Assembly (NCBI RefSeq): GCF_900111235.1 | Contig: NZ_FOJI01000004.1 | Span: 186,001 to 250,000 of the forward strand | Source of the DNA: [Clostridium] fimetarium | Lineage (GTDB): Bacteria > Bacillota > Clostridia > Lachnospirales > Lachnospiraceae | Length of the DNA stretch: 64,000 nucleotides | Direction: 5' to 3' | Shown: piece by piece, positions 48,975 to 57,571 of the stretch | Numbering within the stretch: position 1 is the stretch's first letter | How the letters are laid out: each line of letters opens with the position of its first letter | Notes under the pieces: model-generated | What the model was told of the DNA's origin: nothing | Databases searched by the model: none | The model's input: the letters and a program-made list of their open reading frames with translations, nothing else | Program-made: the position numbers and the translations under genes

Positions 48975-50672
48975 ATGAAGTTTGAGAAGCTTGTTGGTGA
49001 AAGATTTAAGGAAAGACCAAGTGACTGTGTAATTGATAGTCATGCACTTATGATTCGTGGCGGTTATATGAAGTATGTTGGGAATGGCATTTATTCATCA
49101 CTTTTGCCTTTGAAAAGGATAACTCGTAAAATTGAACAAATCATTAGAGAAGAAATGGATGGAATTGATGGACAGGAAGTTCAGTTTCCGGTTGTTATGC
49201 CGGCTTCTCTCTGGCAGGAATCTGGCAGGTATGAAAGTATAGGGAGTGAACTTGTGCGATTCAATGATAGAAATAAAAATCCACTTGTACTAGGTATGAC
49301 ACATGAAGAAGCCGCTGTTCAACTTGTACGTGACTATGCTCAAAGTTACTCAAAATATCCATTTATGGTGTATCAGATTCAAACAAAGTTCCGTGACGAA
49401 GCCAGACCAAGAGGTGGTTTGATTCGCGTACGAGAATTTACGATGAAAGATGCTTATTCATTTCACACAAGTCAGAGTGATTTGGGAGATTACTATGACC
49501 GCTGTCATCATGCTTATGAACGAATTTTCACCAGAGTTGGAATTCCGGAAGTGATTTCAGTTGCATCTGACTCCGGAATGATGGGAGGGAATATTTCTCA
49601 TGAATTTATGCTTATGACATCAATTGGTGAGGACTCTATAGTAATATGCAGAGGTTGCGGCTATAAGGCGAATATGGAAGCGGCTGATAGTGTTATTTAC
49701 AACGAAAGAGATACTGTTTCGAACAAGATTACGCTTGTGCATACACCAAATATTCATACAATAGAGGAAGTCTGCGGATTTTTTAATATTACCAAAGAAA
49801 AAAGTTGTAAGGCTGTTGCATATCAGAGAAATAGTGATGATTCATATATTGTAGTTTTAATTAGAGGGGATCTTGACGTTAATGAAACGAAACTGACTAA
49901 TCATCTTGGATTTGATATTCATGCAGCGACTATTGTAGATGAGTGTGAGCTGGCTGCGGGATATATTGGACCATATTTGTTGAATAATAACTATTCGGTT
50001 TTGTATGATAAGTCCCTTGAAAACACAAATAATTTAGTTTGCGGTGGAAATGTAATTGAGTATCACTACACTGGACTTGATATACAGCGAGATATCGGAA
50101 ATGTTATGTATCATGATTTTGTAAAAATTCAAGATGGTGGTATTTGTCCATGTTGCGGTAAAGAATCAATTTCCATATCCCGTGGCATTGAAGTAGGAAA
50201 TATATTTCAGCTAGGTACAAAATATACAAAATCAATGAACATGACCTACATTGATAAAGAAGGAACTATCCAATATCCTATTATGGGATGTTACGGCATT
50301 GGGATTGGTAGACTTGCAGCATCAGTTTGTGAGGTGCATCATGATGACTTTGGTCCAATATGGCCTATGGCAATTGCACCTTGGCAAGTTCATATTTGTG
50401 CTGTACGATCTGATGATAATGCTGTAAAAGAATGTGCAAATAACTTGTACGAGGAGTTGCTAAGTAGTGGAATTGAAGTGATTTATGACGACAGAGCCGT
50501 TAGTGCTGGTGTTATGTTTTCAGATGCGGATCTGCTTGGTGTTCCTTTGAGAATTATTGTGAGTCCAAGAAATCTTAAAGAGAGTTGTTGTGAGATAGTA
50601 TCAAGAGATAAAACGATTTTGATAAAAGTTGCATTAGATTTAACAAATGAAAAAATTTTAGAATTAGTATAG
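48975..50672 (+). CDS. proS: Proline--tRNA ligase
   Basis: This 565-residue class II synthetase charges tRNA-Pro. Motif 2 (FRDEARPRGGLIRVREFTMKDAYSFH) and motif 3 (GCYGIGIGRLAASVCEVHHDD) are intact, a YbaK-like editing insertion lies in the middle (about residues 220-380), and the anticodon-binding domain is C-terminal. It is therefore the bacterial long (type 1) form. ATG 48975 follows GGAGG; the reading frame extends upstream through the T-box, which is not coding. A T-box with a CCC specifier controls it. A Fic gene fragment lies directly downstream. Confidence 0.96.
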   Translation: MKFEKLVGERFKERPSDCVIDSHALMIRGGYMKYVGNGIYSSLLPLKRITRKIEQIIREEMDGIDGQEVQFPVVMPASLWQESGRYESIGSELVRFNDRNKNPLVLGMTHEEAAVQLVRDYAQSYSKYPFMVYQIQTKFRDEARPRGGLIRVREFTMKDAYSFHTSQSDLGDYYDRCHHAYERIFTRVGIPEVISVASDSGMMGGNISHEFMLMTSIGEDSIVICRGCGYKANMEAADSVIYNERDTVSNKITLVHTPNIHTIEEVCGFFNITKEKSCKAVAYQRNSDDSYIVVLIRGDLDVNETKLTNHLGFDIHAATIVDECELAAGYIGPYLLNNNYSVLYDKSLENTNNLVCGGNVIEYHYTGLDIQRDIGNVMYHDFVKIQDGGICPCCGKESISISRGIEVGNIFQLGTKYTKSMNMTYIDKEGTIQYPIMGCYGIGIGRLAASVCEVHHDDFGPIWPMAIAPWQVHICAVRSDDNAVKECANNLYEELLSSGIEVIYDDRAVSAGVMFSDADLLGVPLRIIVSPRNLKESCCEIVSRDKTILIKVALDLTNEKILELV

Positions 50673-50728
50673 CTCATTGATAGAAAAGAGATTACGAAAG
50701 TAACATCAGTCTTAAATATAAAGAAGAC

Positions 50729-50887
50729 ATGAAAAAGATAGTATCCTTTAGAGGGAGCGCTGTTTATAAAATAAGAAATCTTGGGGATAAAGATGGTCCT
50801 TTTGTTCCTTATAATGGATATGCGGTAGATCAAATCATGGATCTTGTTAATCAGATAACTGAGAATATTAAGAATAATTTGAAATGA
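50729..50887 (+). pseudogene. Fic-like gene fragment
   Basis: The 52-codon frame begins MKKIVSFRGSAVYKI, which closely matches the segment MKKIESIKGNSVYKI of the intact Fic protein downstream (DNA around 50718-50772 against 51923-51978). After that point the frame diverges into unrelated sequence ending in QITENIKNNLK. It looks like a remnant of a second Fic gene or a chimeric fragment. No clear ribosome site is present. A terminator follows. Confidence 0.5.
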
Positions 50888-50922
50888 ATTCAAAAAGGTT
50901 CAAGAAAACGAAGTTTACGTTC

Positions 50923-50955
50923 ACGTCCCAAGACAGTTGTCTTGGGACGTTTTTG
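50923..50955 (+). terminator. Terminator after the Fic fragment
   Basis: ACGTCCCAAGACA and TGTCTTGGGACGT are perfectly complementary over 13 bp with a very short loop, and TTTT follows. The rest of the 50888-51096 gap is AT-rich and holds TATAAT at 51062, a probable -10 for the Fic gene. Confidence 0.88.
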
Positions 50956-51096
50956 CTGTTTCGCATAAAGAAATAGGAAGTATATTGTGTAAATATCCTG
51001 CGATAAAATAAAAAAAATCACTAAAAATAAATAATACAGTGATTTTTATATAAAATTCGGGTATAATATAACTAAAGATGACAAGGAGGGACAAAA

Positions 51097-52179
51097 ATGG
51101 AACCATTTCAAGCAAAAAGATTGCCATTAGAATATAAAATAGATAAAGAATTACTTAGATTATTAGCAGAATCAAATGAAAAATATGGAGAATACAAATC
51201 ATTACTTAATACTTTAGAGTTTGATTCAAAATATTTCCTTGATTCTGTTCTGTTAAATGAAAGTTATAAATCAACACAGATTGAAGGCACGCAGATATCA
51301 CAGGATGAAATGTATTATTTAAAGTATTTAGAGAAGACCGATGATAATCTAGAAATACAAAATTTAAAGAAAACAATAGAATTTGCATATGATGAACTAG
51401 GAAAACAAAAAGTGATTAATATGTATTTAGTTAATAATATGCACAAGATTCTTTTAAATAGTGTTAGAGGTTCTGAAAAAACGCCAGGGGAAATAAGAAA
51501 AACTCAGAATTGGATTGGACCACGTAGGGTGGGAATGGACGGAGCTACGTTTATTCCTCCAGCACCAGAAAATGTCATAGAACTATTGAATAATTTGTAT
51601 GAATATATGAATGATGCATTTATCGACCCATTACTGATAAATGTCGCAATATCACATGCACAATTTGAGACGATCCATGCATACAAAGATGGGAATGGAC
51701 GTGTTGGAAGAGCATTGATTCCAATACAAATGGCAATGCTAGAAGAAGAAAGACCAATATTATACTTATCAGAGGTTATTGAACTGTATAAGCCATCATA
51801 TCAGAGGTATTTGATGGAAAGTAGACGAGGTAATTTGGCAGGATTTATTAAATTCTTTTTGCAATGTGTAATTGATCAGTGTAGTTCAAATATAAATAAA
51901 ATAAATAGAATTAAAGCAATATATAAAGAAGATATGAAGAAGATAGAATCCATTAAAGGGAATTCTGTTTATAAAATAATGCCCGTAATAATGCGTCAGA
52001 TAGTATTTACTAAAAAAGAAGTACAGGATGAATCGGGAGTATCTGTAAATGTAGTATCAAATATTATTAATCAATTAGTTGAAATGGAGATTCTCGTTAA
52101 AGATAGTATCGTAATTAAAAAAGGTTATAGATATCAAAGAATTTATGATGTATTTGTAGGCAACAGAGAGTATTACTAA
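51097..52179 (+). CDS. Fic family protein
   Basis: This 360-residue protein carries a Fic domain, usually an AMP-transferase that modifies proteins. The active motif is HAYKDGNGRVGR at 194-205, a variant in which the usual HPF is HAY, with the catalytic His and the Gly-Asn-Gly-Arg core intact. An N-terminal inhibitory helix motif STQIEG (59-64) places it among self-inhibited (class II) Fic proteins. A C-terminal winged-helix-like part begins near residue 295. AGGAGG precedes ATG 51097. The substrate is unknown. A fragment of a similar gene lies upstream. Confidence 0.88.
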   Translation: MEPFQAKRLPLEYKIDKELLRLLAESNEKYGEYKSLLNTLEFDSKYFLDSVLLNESYKSTQIEGTQISQDEMYYLKYLEKTDDNLEIQNLKKTIEFAYDELGKQKVINMYLVNNMHKILLNSVRGSEKTPGEIRKTQNWIGPRRVGMDGATFIPPAPENVIELLNNLYEYMNDAFIDPLLINVAISHAQFETIHAYKDGNGRVGRALIPIQMAMLEEERPILYLSEVIELYKPSYQRYLMESRRGNLAGFIKFFLQCVIDQCSSNINKINRIKAIYKEDMKKIESIKGNSVYKIMPVIMRQIVFTKKEVQDESGVSVNVVSNIINQLVEMEILVKDSIVIKKGYRYQRIYDVFVGNREYY

Positions 52180-52191
52180 TTATTAGCATGA

Positions 52192-52286
52192 AGGATTGAA
52201 AATATTCTTGTTGCTGCGATTGATAAATTTATAAAAAAGGGTATGACGGAGCATCTATAGATACGATAGCTGCAAAAGCGGTGTAG
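52192..52286 (+). pseudogene. TetR-family regulator N-terminal remnant (frameshifted)
   Basis: Reading with one frameshift near 52240 gives RIENILVAAIDKFIKKG then YDGASIDTIAAKA, the typical first helices and start of the helix-turn-helix of TetR regulators. It then stops. No rest of the gene follows. I infer a decayed regulator; the match is by eye. Confidence 0.45.
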
Positions 52287-52550
52287 ATGAAACGGCCCAA
52301 AGAACTGATTTTCTTATTTTTATCCATGTCTAAGGCTTTAGAATCGATTATGTTATCGGACTGCTACAAGCAGTATGTAGATAACAGTACGCAATTTTTT
52401 CTACGCATACTTAAAAAGATACAAGGTTCAGAGTTTATAGACATGAAAAGTTTGGAATTGTCAGCCATATCGTTATTTAATAGTGTCAGATTTACTACAA
52501 TTTTTACGAATGTATATAATAACCGATTACATAAAGGGGGGATTGATACT

Positions 52551-52853
52551 ATGACAATCGTTAGTGTTAAAAGAGTCAACACAGAAGGCGGCGAGAACGG
52601 TAGCCTAGTGTTGAATATTAATTATGATAATAAGCGAAGTAATCTTATAATGTTTAGTGTTCGGTTTAATAGAATAAACTTTTGGGGAACAATTCAGGGT
52701 GGAGGGTACTCTTCAACTCTTGATACAAACGATATTGAATCCACTGTATATTTTGGTTTGAAAAAGGATGACAAAGGTACTCTTAGATTAAAAATTTCAA
52801 ATACTCAATACTATCTGACGGATGCTTATAATTTGAAGTTTGACAGAAAATAG
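52551..52853 (+). CDS. Hypothetical protein (100 aa)
   Basis: This 100-residue frame starts at ATG 52551 behind AAAGGGGGG. The product, MTIVSVKRVNTEGGENGSLV onward, has alternating hydrophobic and polar strands and is probably a small beta-rich protein. No signal peptide, membrane segment or known motif is visible. The frame stays open upstream to 52287, but that part has no ribosome site and may be leftover sequence. It lies between two decayed genes, so it could itself be a fragment. Confidence 0.5.
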   Translation: MTIVSVKRVNTEGGENGSLVLNINYDNKRSNLIMFSVRFNRINFWGTIQGGGYSSTLDTNDIESTVYFGLKKDDKGTLRLKISNTQYYLTDAYNLKFDRK

Positions 52854-52885
52854 ATACGTAACTAATATTGGAATCGGGTTTATTC

Positions 52886-52907
52886 CTTGTATCCACAGGG
52901 AACGTCC
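52886..52907 (+). repeat. Copy 2 of a dispersed 22-bp repeat
   Basis: CTTGTATCCACAGGGAACGTCC matches 19 of 22 positions with 48525-48546; its second half plus ATAAAGTT matches 56866-56886. Confidence 0.5.
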
Positions 52908-52930
52908 ATAAAGTTAAGCGAAAGATATTT

Positions 52931-54014
52931 ATGATTAAGATAAGTCTATTGAACCACCGTGTACCAAACGGTACTCACGGTGGTGTGAGGGGACAGAGAA
53001 GTTTGGAAAGTATTGTTATAGAATTAACCAAACAATATCCCGCAATTTTAATTACAGGACCAAGACAGGTTGGAAAGACAACAATGCTTCAAAAATTGAT
53101 GGAGGGAACTGATAAAAACTATGTTACTTTAGATGATTTAAATGAACGTGCGCTTGCAAAAAGTGACCCAGATATGTTTTTCCAAATTCATAAACATCCG
53201 GTGCTAATTGACGAAGTACAGTATGCTCCAGAACTTTTTTCATATATTAAAATATTGGTGGATAATAATCATAAAGCAGGTGATTTTTGGCTTACAGGTT
53301 CTCAGATTTTCAAACTAATGAAAGGTGTTAGCGAATCATTGGCCGGAAGGGTGGCGCTGCTTAATATGACAACATTATCCCAGTCTGAGATATATGGTGG
53401 AATTAATACCCCATTTCAAGTAGATCTGAGTGTTCTTAATGAAAAGATGGCAGAAAGGAAAAGCGCTGATACAGAAGAGATTTTTCAAAGAATATTTAAG
53501 GGTTCAATGCCATCTATTGTAAATGGGACATATGTCAATAGTAATATTTTCTATAATAGCTACATTAGTACCTATATTGAAAGGGATGTTAGAGAATTGT
53601 CAGATTCAATCGATGCATTGAAATTCGTTAGATTTATGACTGCAGTAGCAGCTAGATGCTCTCAGATGCAAAATATTTCCGATATTGCAATGGATGCTGA
53701 TATTAACCAAGTCCAGGCGAAAAATTGGTTAAATATTCTTGAAACATTAGGTGTTATTTTTTATCTTCATCCATATTCAAACAATATGCTTAAGCGTCTT
53801 GTAAAAACACCAAAACTATATTTTTATGACACAGGCCTGGTATGCTACCTGACAAAGTGGAGTAATGCAAAAACAGTTGAGTGAACTGGTAAAAGCGTTT
53901 CATTTACTAGATAAAGCATCTGTAACGCGTGGAAAAGGTGCGGTTGTTTGCATGAAACAAAAGTTATCGGCGGTAGATAATGAGAATTTAATTATTCCGA
54001 TATATTTGATTTAG
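52931..54014 (+). pseudogene. AAA+ ATPase with DUF4143 domain, degraded
   Basis: The N-terminal part (52931-53884, 317 codons) has Walker A GPRQVGKTT near residue 43 and Walker B-like PVLIDEVQY, followed by the DUF4143 start through GLVCYLTKWS. It then stops early. A separate frame at 53865-54014 encodes the usual family C-terminus (LLDKASVTRGKGAVVCMK...NENLIIPIYLI). About 65-70 codons that normally join them, including the nuclease-like EIDL...K stretch, are missing, and the frame shifts. The 5' end is replaced by probable intron sequence. The gene is therefore almost certainly inactive. Confidence 0.75.
52951..52997 (+). mobile_element. Probable group II intron 3' remnant
   Basis: GAACCACCGTGTACC...GGTACTCACGGTGGTGTGAGGGGACAGAG resembles the stretch that follows the maturase gene and precedes domain V in many bacterial group II introns. 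The arms ACCACCGTG/CACGGTGGT form a stem. No maturase gene or domain V is present, so this is a relic, now fused to the start of the ATPase frame. Identification is from memory of the motif. Confidence 0.42.
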
Positions 54015-54198
54015 AAAAGCTTTAAGCGCTTTTATATATTTAATATATTTAAAAAAATGATAGTTATTTGTAACGAATAGATTTCATAGTCCTATATGAT
54101 GAATAATCGGAGTTTGACCTTTCAAGAAGTAGTAATGAGTTTATTCAGTAGTAATACAGAAGATTGTTTGGAGGACACTATAGTTATATCGTGGGATA

Positions 54199-54462
54199 GT
54201 GATGACAATTCTATATTATGAATTAGAAGTTATTATACGTTCTATCTCATTTTTCGTAATTTCTAATTCTAATATTACAAGGATAGAAGAGGCAGGTCTA
54301 GAATTATGCATGCAACTTCCGGGGATTGCGTTTTATGGAGTGTATAAATTCATATTTTACTGTGTTTTACCATATGGAATTATCGTTGTTGTGGTTTTTA
54401 CTATAATCACAAGTATAATTTGGAAAAAAGGGATTAGGTATTATAACAGTGCCAGCTCATAG
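54199..54462 (+). pseudogene. C-terminal remnant of an ABC-2 type permease
   Basis: The 87-codon frame ends with a hydrophobic segment FIFYCVLPYGIIVVVVFTIITSIIW and KKGIRYYNSASS. This recalls the last helices of DUF990-type ABC permeases (LPxGxI... then KGLKRYxS). The N-terminal three quarters are absent and no ribosome site is seen. A small 40-codon frame just upstream (54099-54221) is unassigned. Confidence 0.42.
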
Positions 54463-54512
54463 AATGAAGGAAATTATCGAATCAGAATTTATAGAAAAGA
54501 GGACAAACTATA

Positions 54513-55019
54513 ATGAAACTTATGTTAAAACATCTATCTTCTTGTTATAAAGTGAAACAAATTTTAGAAGAAGATATTTGGGATGTATATATTCTTTGTA
54601 AAGGGAATCCAACTTACTATATATATATGAAATCAGAACCAACAATTGAAAATGTGAAGGAAGATTTGACTGCCTTTCCGCCAGGTAAAGCTATGGATGA
54701 TAAGCATTTCGTGGGGTTTTATAAAGAAAATCAATTGATCGCAATTATGGATTTGATTATAGAATATCCCAATAATAATACAATATTCATTGGTTTATTT
54801 ATGCTGAATAAAGAGTATCAGGGAATTGGAATTGGAACTAAAATCATAAATGATGCTTTAAATTTTCTCAAAAAGGAAGGCTACGGTTGTGCGCGTCTGG
54901 GATTTGTAAAAGGCAATTTACAAAGTGAGAAATTTTGGACTAAAAATAAATTCATCCCTACTGGTATTGAGGTTGAAAAAGAAAACTACACTGTCGTAGT
55001 TATGCAAAGGGATTTGTGA
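54513..55019 (+). CDS. GNAT family N-acetyltransferase
   Basis: This 168-residue protein has the GNAT fold. The acetyl-CoA-binding motif A is in LNKEYQGIGIGTKIINDALNFL (about residues 102-123), followed by GCARLGFVKGNLQSEKFWTKNKF, the usual motif B region. GNAT enzymes transfer acetyl groups to amines; the substrate is unknown. AGAGGA lies upstream of ATG 54513. It appears complete and stands alone between decayed genes and the PadR operon. Confidence 0.85.
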   Translation: MKLMLKHLSSCYKVKQILEEDIWDVYILCKGNPTYYIYMKSEPTIENVKEDLTAFPPGKAMDDKHFVGFYKENQLIAIMDLIIEYPNNNTIFIGLFMLNKEYQGIGIGTKIINDALNFLKKEGYGCARLGFVKGNLQSEKFWTKNKFIPTGIEVEKENYTVVVMQRDL

Positions 55020-55044
55020 AAATTTAATACTATGAATAATAATA

Positions 55045-55138
55045 TTGACAATATCGATATTCGAGTATACAATGTAGATATTCAATATCGATATTCGACA
55101 TAGACATATAATACAGATAATCGATATACGTATTCGAG
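55045..55138 (+). promoter_or_regulatory. padR promoter with three operator-like repeats
   Basis: TTGACA (55045-55050) and TACAAT (55068-55073) are 17 bases apart. The 14-mer ATATCGATATTCGA occurs exactly at 55051-55064, inside the spacer, and again at 55085-55098; a related ATAATCGATAT...TATTCGA lies at 55117-55137. Each is centred on a palindromic ATCGAT. Repeat position over the promoter suggests autorepression by the PadR protein. Confidence 0.75.
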
Positions 55139-55154
55139 AAACGAGGAGTTCAAC

Positions 55155-55478
55155 ATGGCACGAAAAAAGTTTGAAACTTTAACAGAGCAAATGTTTTATA
55201 TTTTACTATCACTAGAAGAAGAATATTGTGGAATTGATATTATGGATAAAATTCAGAATATGACTGAGGGAAGAATAAGTGTAGGCTCAGGAACACTCTA
55301 CACTATATTAGGGGAATTTGAAAAGAATAACTTGATTAGGGAAACTGCAGTTGAGGGAAGAAAAAGAAGTTATATTATCACACAAGAGGGCCAGAAAATA
55401 TTAAGTAATGAAATATCTAGGTTAACTCAGCAATTAGAGGACTATAAAAAATTTGGACGAGAGAATTCGATAGAATAA
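55155..55478 (+). CDS. PadR family transcriptional regulator
   Basis: This 107-residue protein has the PadR winged helix: FYILLSLEEEYCGIDIMDKI, then GRISVGSGTLYTILGEFEKNNLI, the recognition helix and wing, with a short C-terminal dimerisation helix. PadR proteins usually repress their own operon. GAGGAG lies upstream of ATG 55155. The gene for a DUF2812 membrane protein starts 14 bases after the stop, a common pairing. Three repeats with palindromic centres at the promoter are the likely operators. Confidence 0.92.
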   Translation: MARKKFETLTEQMFYILLSLEEEYCGIDIMDKIQNMTEGRISVGSGTLYTILGEFEKNNLIRETAVEGRKRSYIITQEGQKILSNEISRLTQQLEDYKKFGRENSIE

Positions 55479-55492
55479 GGGGGAATGTTAAT

Positions 55493-56854
55493 ATGAGAAA
55501 TGATAATATTTTGAAAAAACAGGTACGAATGATGCCAGATAATCTTGAGGCTACGAAAAAGGAGTTAGAGGATTTAGCTGCAAGAGGATGGATGTTAGTT
55601 GAAAAAGAGGGAAATAAGTTCGTCTTTAAGAAGATAGAGGGGAAAACACTCAATTTTGCTGTAGAAATATTTGATAAGGCATCAAACTATGATACATTTC
55701 CTAATGAACATAATATGGAGTATATTGAATTTTGTGAAAAGGCAGGTTGGAATTTTATATGTGCAGCAGGAAAAATTCAGATTTTCTATTCAGAAGATTT
55801 GAATTTGACGCCAATTGAAACAGATGACAATATGAAATTTGATGTAATATGTAAGATGAGTCGCACAACATTATGGATAGGATCTGTGCTGTTGCCAATA
55901 ATCGGGTTCTTAAATTTAGTAATGAGTATAACGGTTAATCGAAATTCAGTCGAATTATCGTTTGCGGCATTATCAACCGTTGTAATTTGGTTGTTATGTA
56001 TTTTGATGGCAATGACTAGAACTATTCGGTGGGTTCTTTGGAAAAAGAGATGTAAGAAGAGTGTAGAATTAGGGGATGGAATTATTCCTCGTAAATATAT
56101 GACAATAAAGGCAGGTTACTTTATGATAGGCACAATTTTTGGAATATGGTCCGTTGGTGGGCTTGTTGCATGGATTATGCTGGGTCAATTAGAAGCTGCA
56201 GGTATTGGGTTCCTTTGGTTAGTGGTGCTTGCGATGTTCCCACTAATTAATGGTATCTCAAAGATAGCACAAAAGAAAAAGTTAAAATCAAGTGACAATG
56301 CAATTGCACAATTTGTAATTCCATTTGTATTTTTATTATTTTTTATAGTTATATGGAGTATGTTTATAATATCGGGAATGAATAGAAAGGCAACTAATGA
56401 AAATGAAATACCATTAACATTGTCTGCTATAGGAATAGAAACAAATATTGAAGCAAATATTGAAGCAAATGGAAATGAGAATAATACTGATCATAATAAT
56501 GACGGCAAGTTTTTAATGTCCTTGGACTATTATTCAGAATCTTCAAGGGCAGGAGCTACTGATGATAGGGAGATAAAATATTATATATACAGAACGGATT
56601 TTCCTATTATTTATAATAGACTGATGAAGGATGCAAAAACTGGAGTTTTTAGAACCTATGGTATAATGTATGATTTTGATTTGGCAACCAGTGTGGAGGG
56701 TTTAAAAGCTGATAAGGCATGGTATTATGAAGAAAATGGCCATCACTATTTGTTTGAGTATGATGGTATGATAATAAAATTAGATTCAAATTTTGCGTTT
56801 AATAAGGAACAGTTGAAAACGGCAGATACAATTTTTGATTCACTGGTAAAGTGA
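55493..56854 (+). CDS. DUF2812 domain-containing membrane protein
   Basis: This 453-residue protein begins with a DUF2812 domain of about 110 residues (LEDLAARGWMLVEKEGNKFVFKKIEG and FCEKAGWNFICAAGKIQIFYS). At least four membrane segments follow (about residues 125-290), then a C-terminal extracytoplasmic part of about 150 residues rich in Asp, Asn and Tyr. It is co-transcribed with padR. DUF2812 proteins often accompany PadR and may act in envelope stress or signalling; the precise role is unknown. GGGGGAA precedes ATG 55493. Confidence 0.82.
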   Translation: MRNDNILKKQVRMMPDNLEATKKELEDLAARGWMLVEKEGNKFVFKKIEGKTLNFAVEIFDKASNYDTFPNEHNMEYIEFCEKAGWNFICAAGKIQIFYSEDLNLTPIETDDNMKFDVICKMSRTTLWIGSVLLPIIGFLNLVMSITVNRNSVELSFAALSTVVIWLLCILMAMTRTIRWVLWKKRCKKSVELGDGIIPRKYMTIKAGYFMIGTIFGIWSVGGLVAWIMLGQLEAAGIGFLWLVVLAMFPLINGISKIAQKKKLKSSDNAIAQFVIPFVFLLFFIVIWSMFIISGMNRKATNENEIPLTLSAIGIETNIEANIEANGNENNTDHNNDGKFLMSLDYYSESSRAGATDDREIKYYIYRTDFPIIYNRLMKDAKTGVFRTYGIMYDFDLATSVEGLKADKAWYYEENGHHYLFEYDGMIIKLDSNFAFNKEQLKTADTIFDSLVK

Positions 56855-56865
56855 TGTTGTGCTGA

Positions 56866-56886
56866 AGGGAACGGTCCTTAAAGTTC
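56866..56886 (+). repeat. Copy 3 of a dispersed repeat
   Basis: AGGGAACGGTCCTTAAAGTT matches the second half of the copy at 52886 apart from one inserted G and one substitution. It lies between the DUF2812 and sigma factor genes. Confidence 0.45.
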
Positions 56887-57013
56887 TCAGTAAAAAATAT
56901 ATGCAAATTATGCAAAAGGTGCAAATGCAAAATAGAAAAAATCAGTGAGACTTTTTCCATTTTTAAACGCTTAATAAGTGAATAATAAAAATACAGAAAA
57001 TGAGAGGGATAAT

Positions 57014-57571
57014 ATGGATAACGGTGCAAGTAGCTACCATCGTTTTCTAGAGGGTGACGAAAGCGGACTTGAAGAGTTGGTTGAGATGTATAATGATAAT
57101 TTGATATTTTTTTTAAATGGATATGTAAATAACATAACAGTAGCAGAGGATTTGGCGGCTGAAACTTTCTTTGAAATAATGGTTCATAAAAACCATTTCA
57201 AAGAGATATTTTCGTTCAAAACATGGCTGTTTAAGGTTGGGCGCAATAATGCAATTGATTACTTGCGAAAACAGTCTAGAACCCGTTTGACGCCTATTGA
57301 AGATGTAAAAAACGAATTGTTAGATAAGTGTAATCTTGAGGATATAATTTTAAAAGATGAGCGAAAACGAAGAATCCACAATGCACTTCATATGATAAAT
57401 ACAGACTACCAAGATGCGATATATTTGGTGTATTTTGAGGACATGAGTTATGATGAGGCCGCTGTTGTACTTAAAAAGAATACAAAACAAATCAAAAATC
57501 TTACTTATAGAGCAAAACAAGCGCTTAAAGCTGTATTAGAAAAGGAGGACTTTTTTGATGAGAGATTTTAA
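57014..57571 (+). CDS. RNA polymerase sigma-70 family factor (ECF type)
   Basis: This 185-residue protein has sigma region 2 (YNDNLIFFLNGYVNNITVAEDLAAETFFEIM and FKTWLFKVGRNNAIDYLRK) and region 4 (ALHMINTDYQDAIYLVYFEDMSYDEAAVVL), without region 3, which is the extracytoplasmic function layout. It probably redirects RNA polymerase to envelope genes. I chose ATG 57014 after GAGAGG; a GTG at 56978 is in frame. The next gene overlaps by 14 bases and encodes a membrane protein that is likely its anti-sigma factor. Confidence 0.9.
   Translation: MDNGASSYHRFLEGDESGLEELVEMYNDNLIFFLNGYVNNITVAEDLAAETFFEIMVHKNHFKEIFSFKTWLFKVGRNNAIDYLRKQSRTRLTPIEDVKNELLDKCNLEDIILKDERKRRIHNALHMINTDYQDAIYLVYFEDMSYDEAAVVLKKNTKQIKNLTYRAKQALKAVLEKEDFFDERF

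Noticed and set aside
52287-52550. N-terminal part of a 188-codon frame before the 100-aa hypothetical protein
   Set aside because: No ribosome site at 52287, and the well-placed AAAGGGGGG supports ATG 52551; the upstream part is probably leftover sequence.
54099-54221. 40-codon frame starting MNNRSLTFQEVVMSL
   Set aside because: The first residues faintly recall glycyl-tRNA synthetase alpha, but the match does not continue; too short and unsupported to call.
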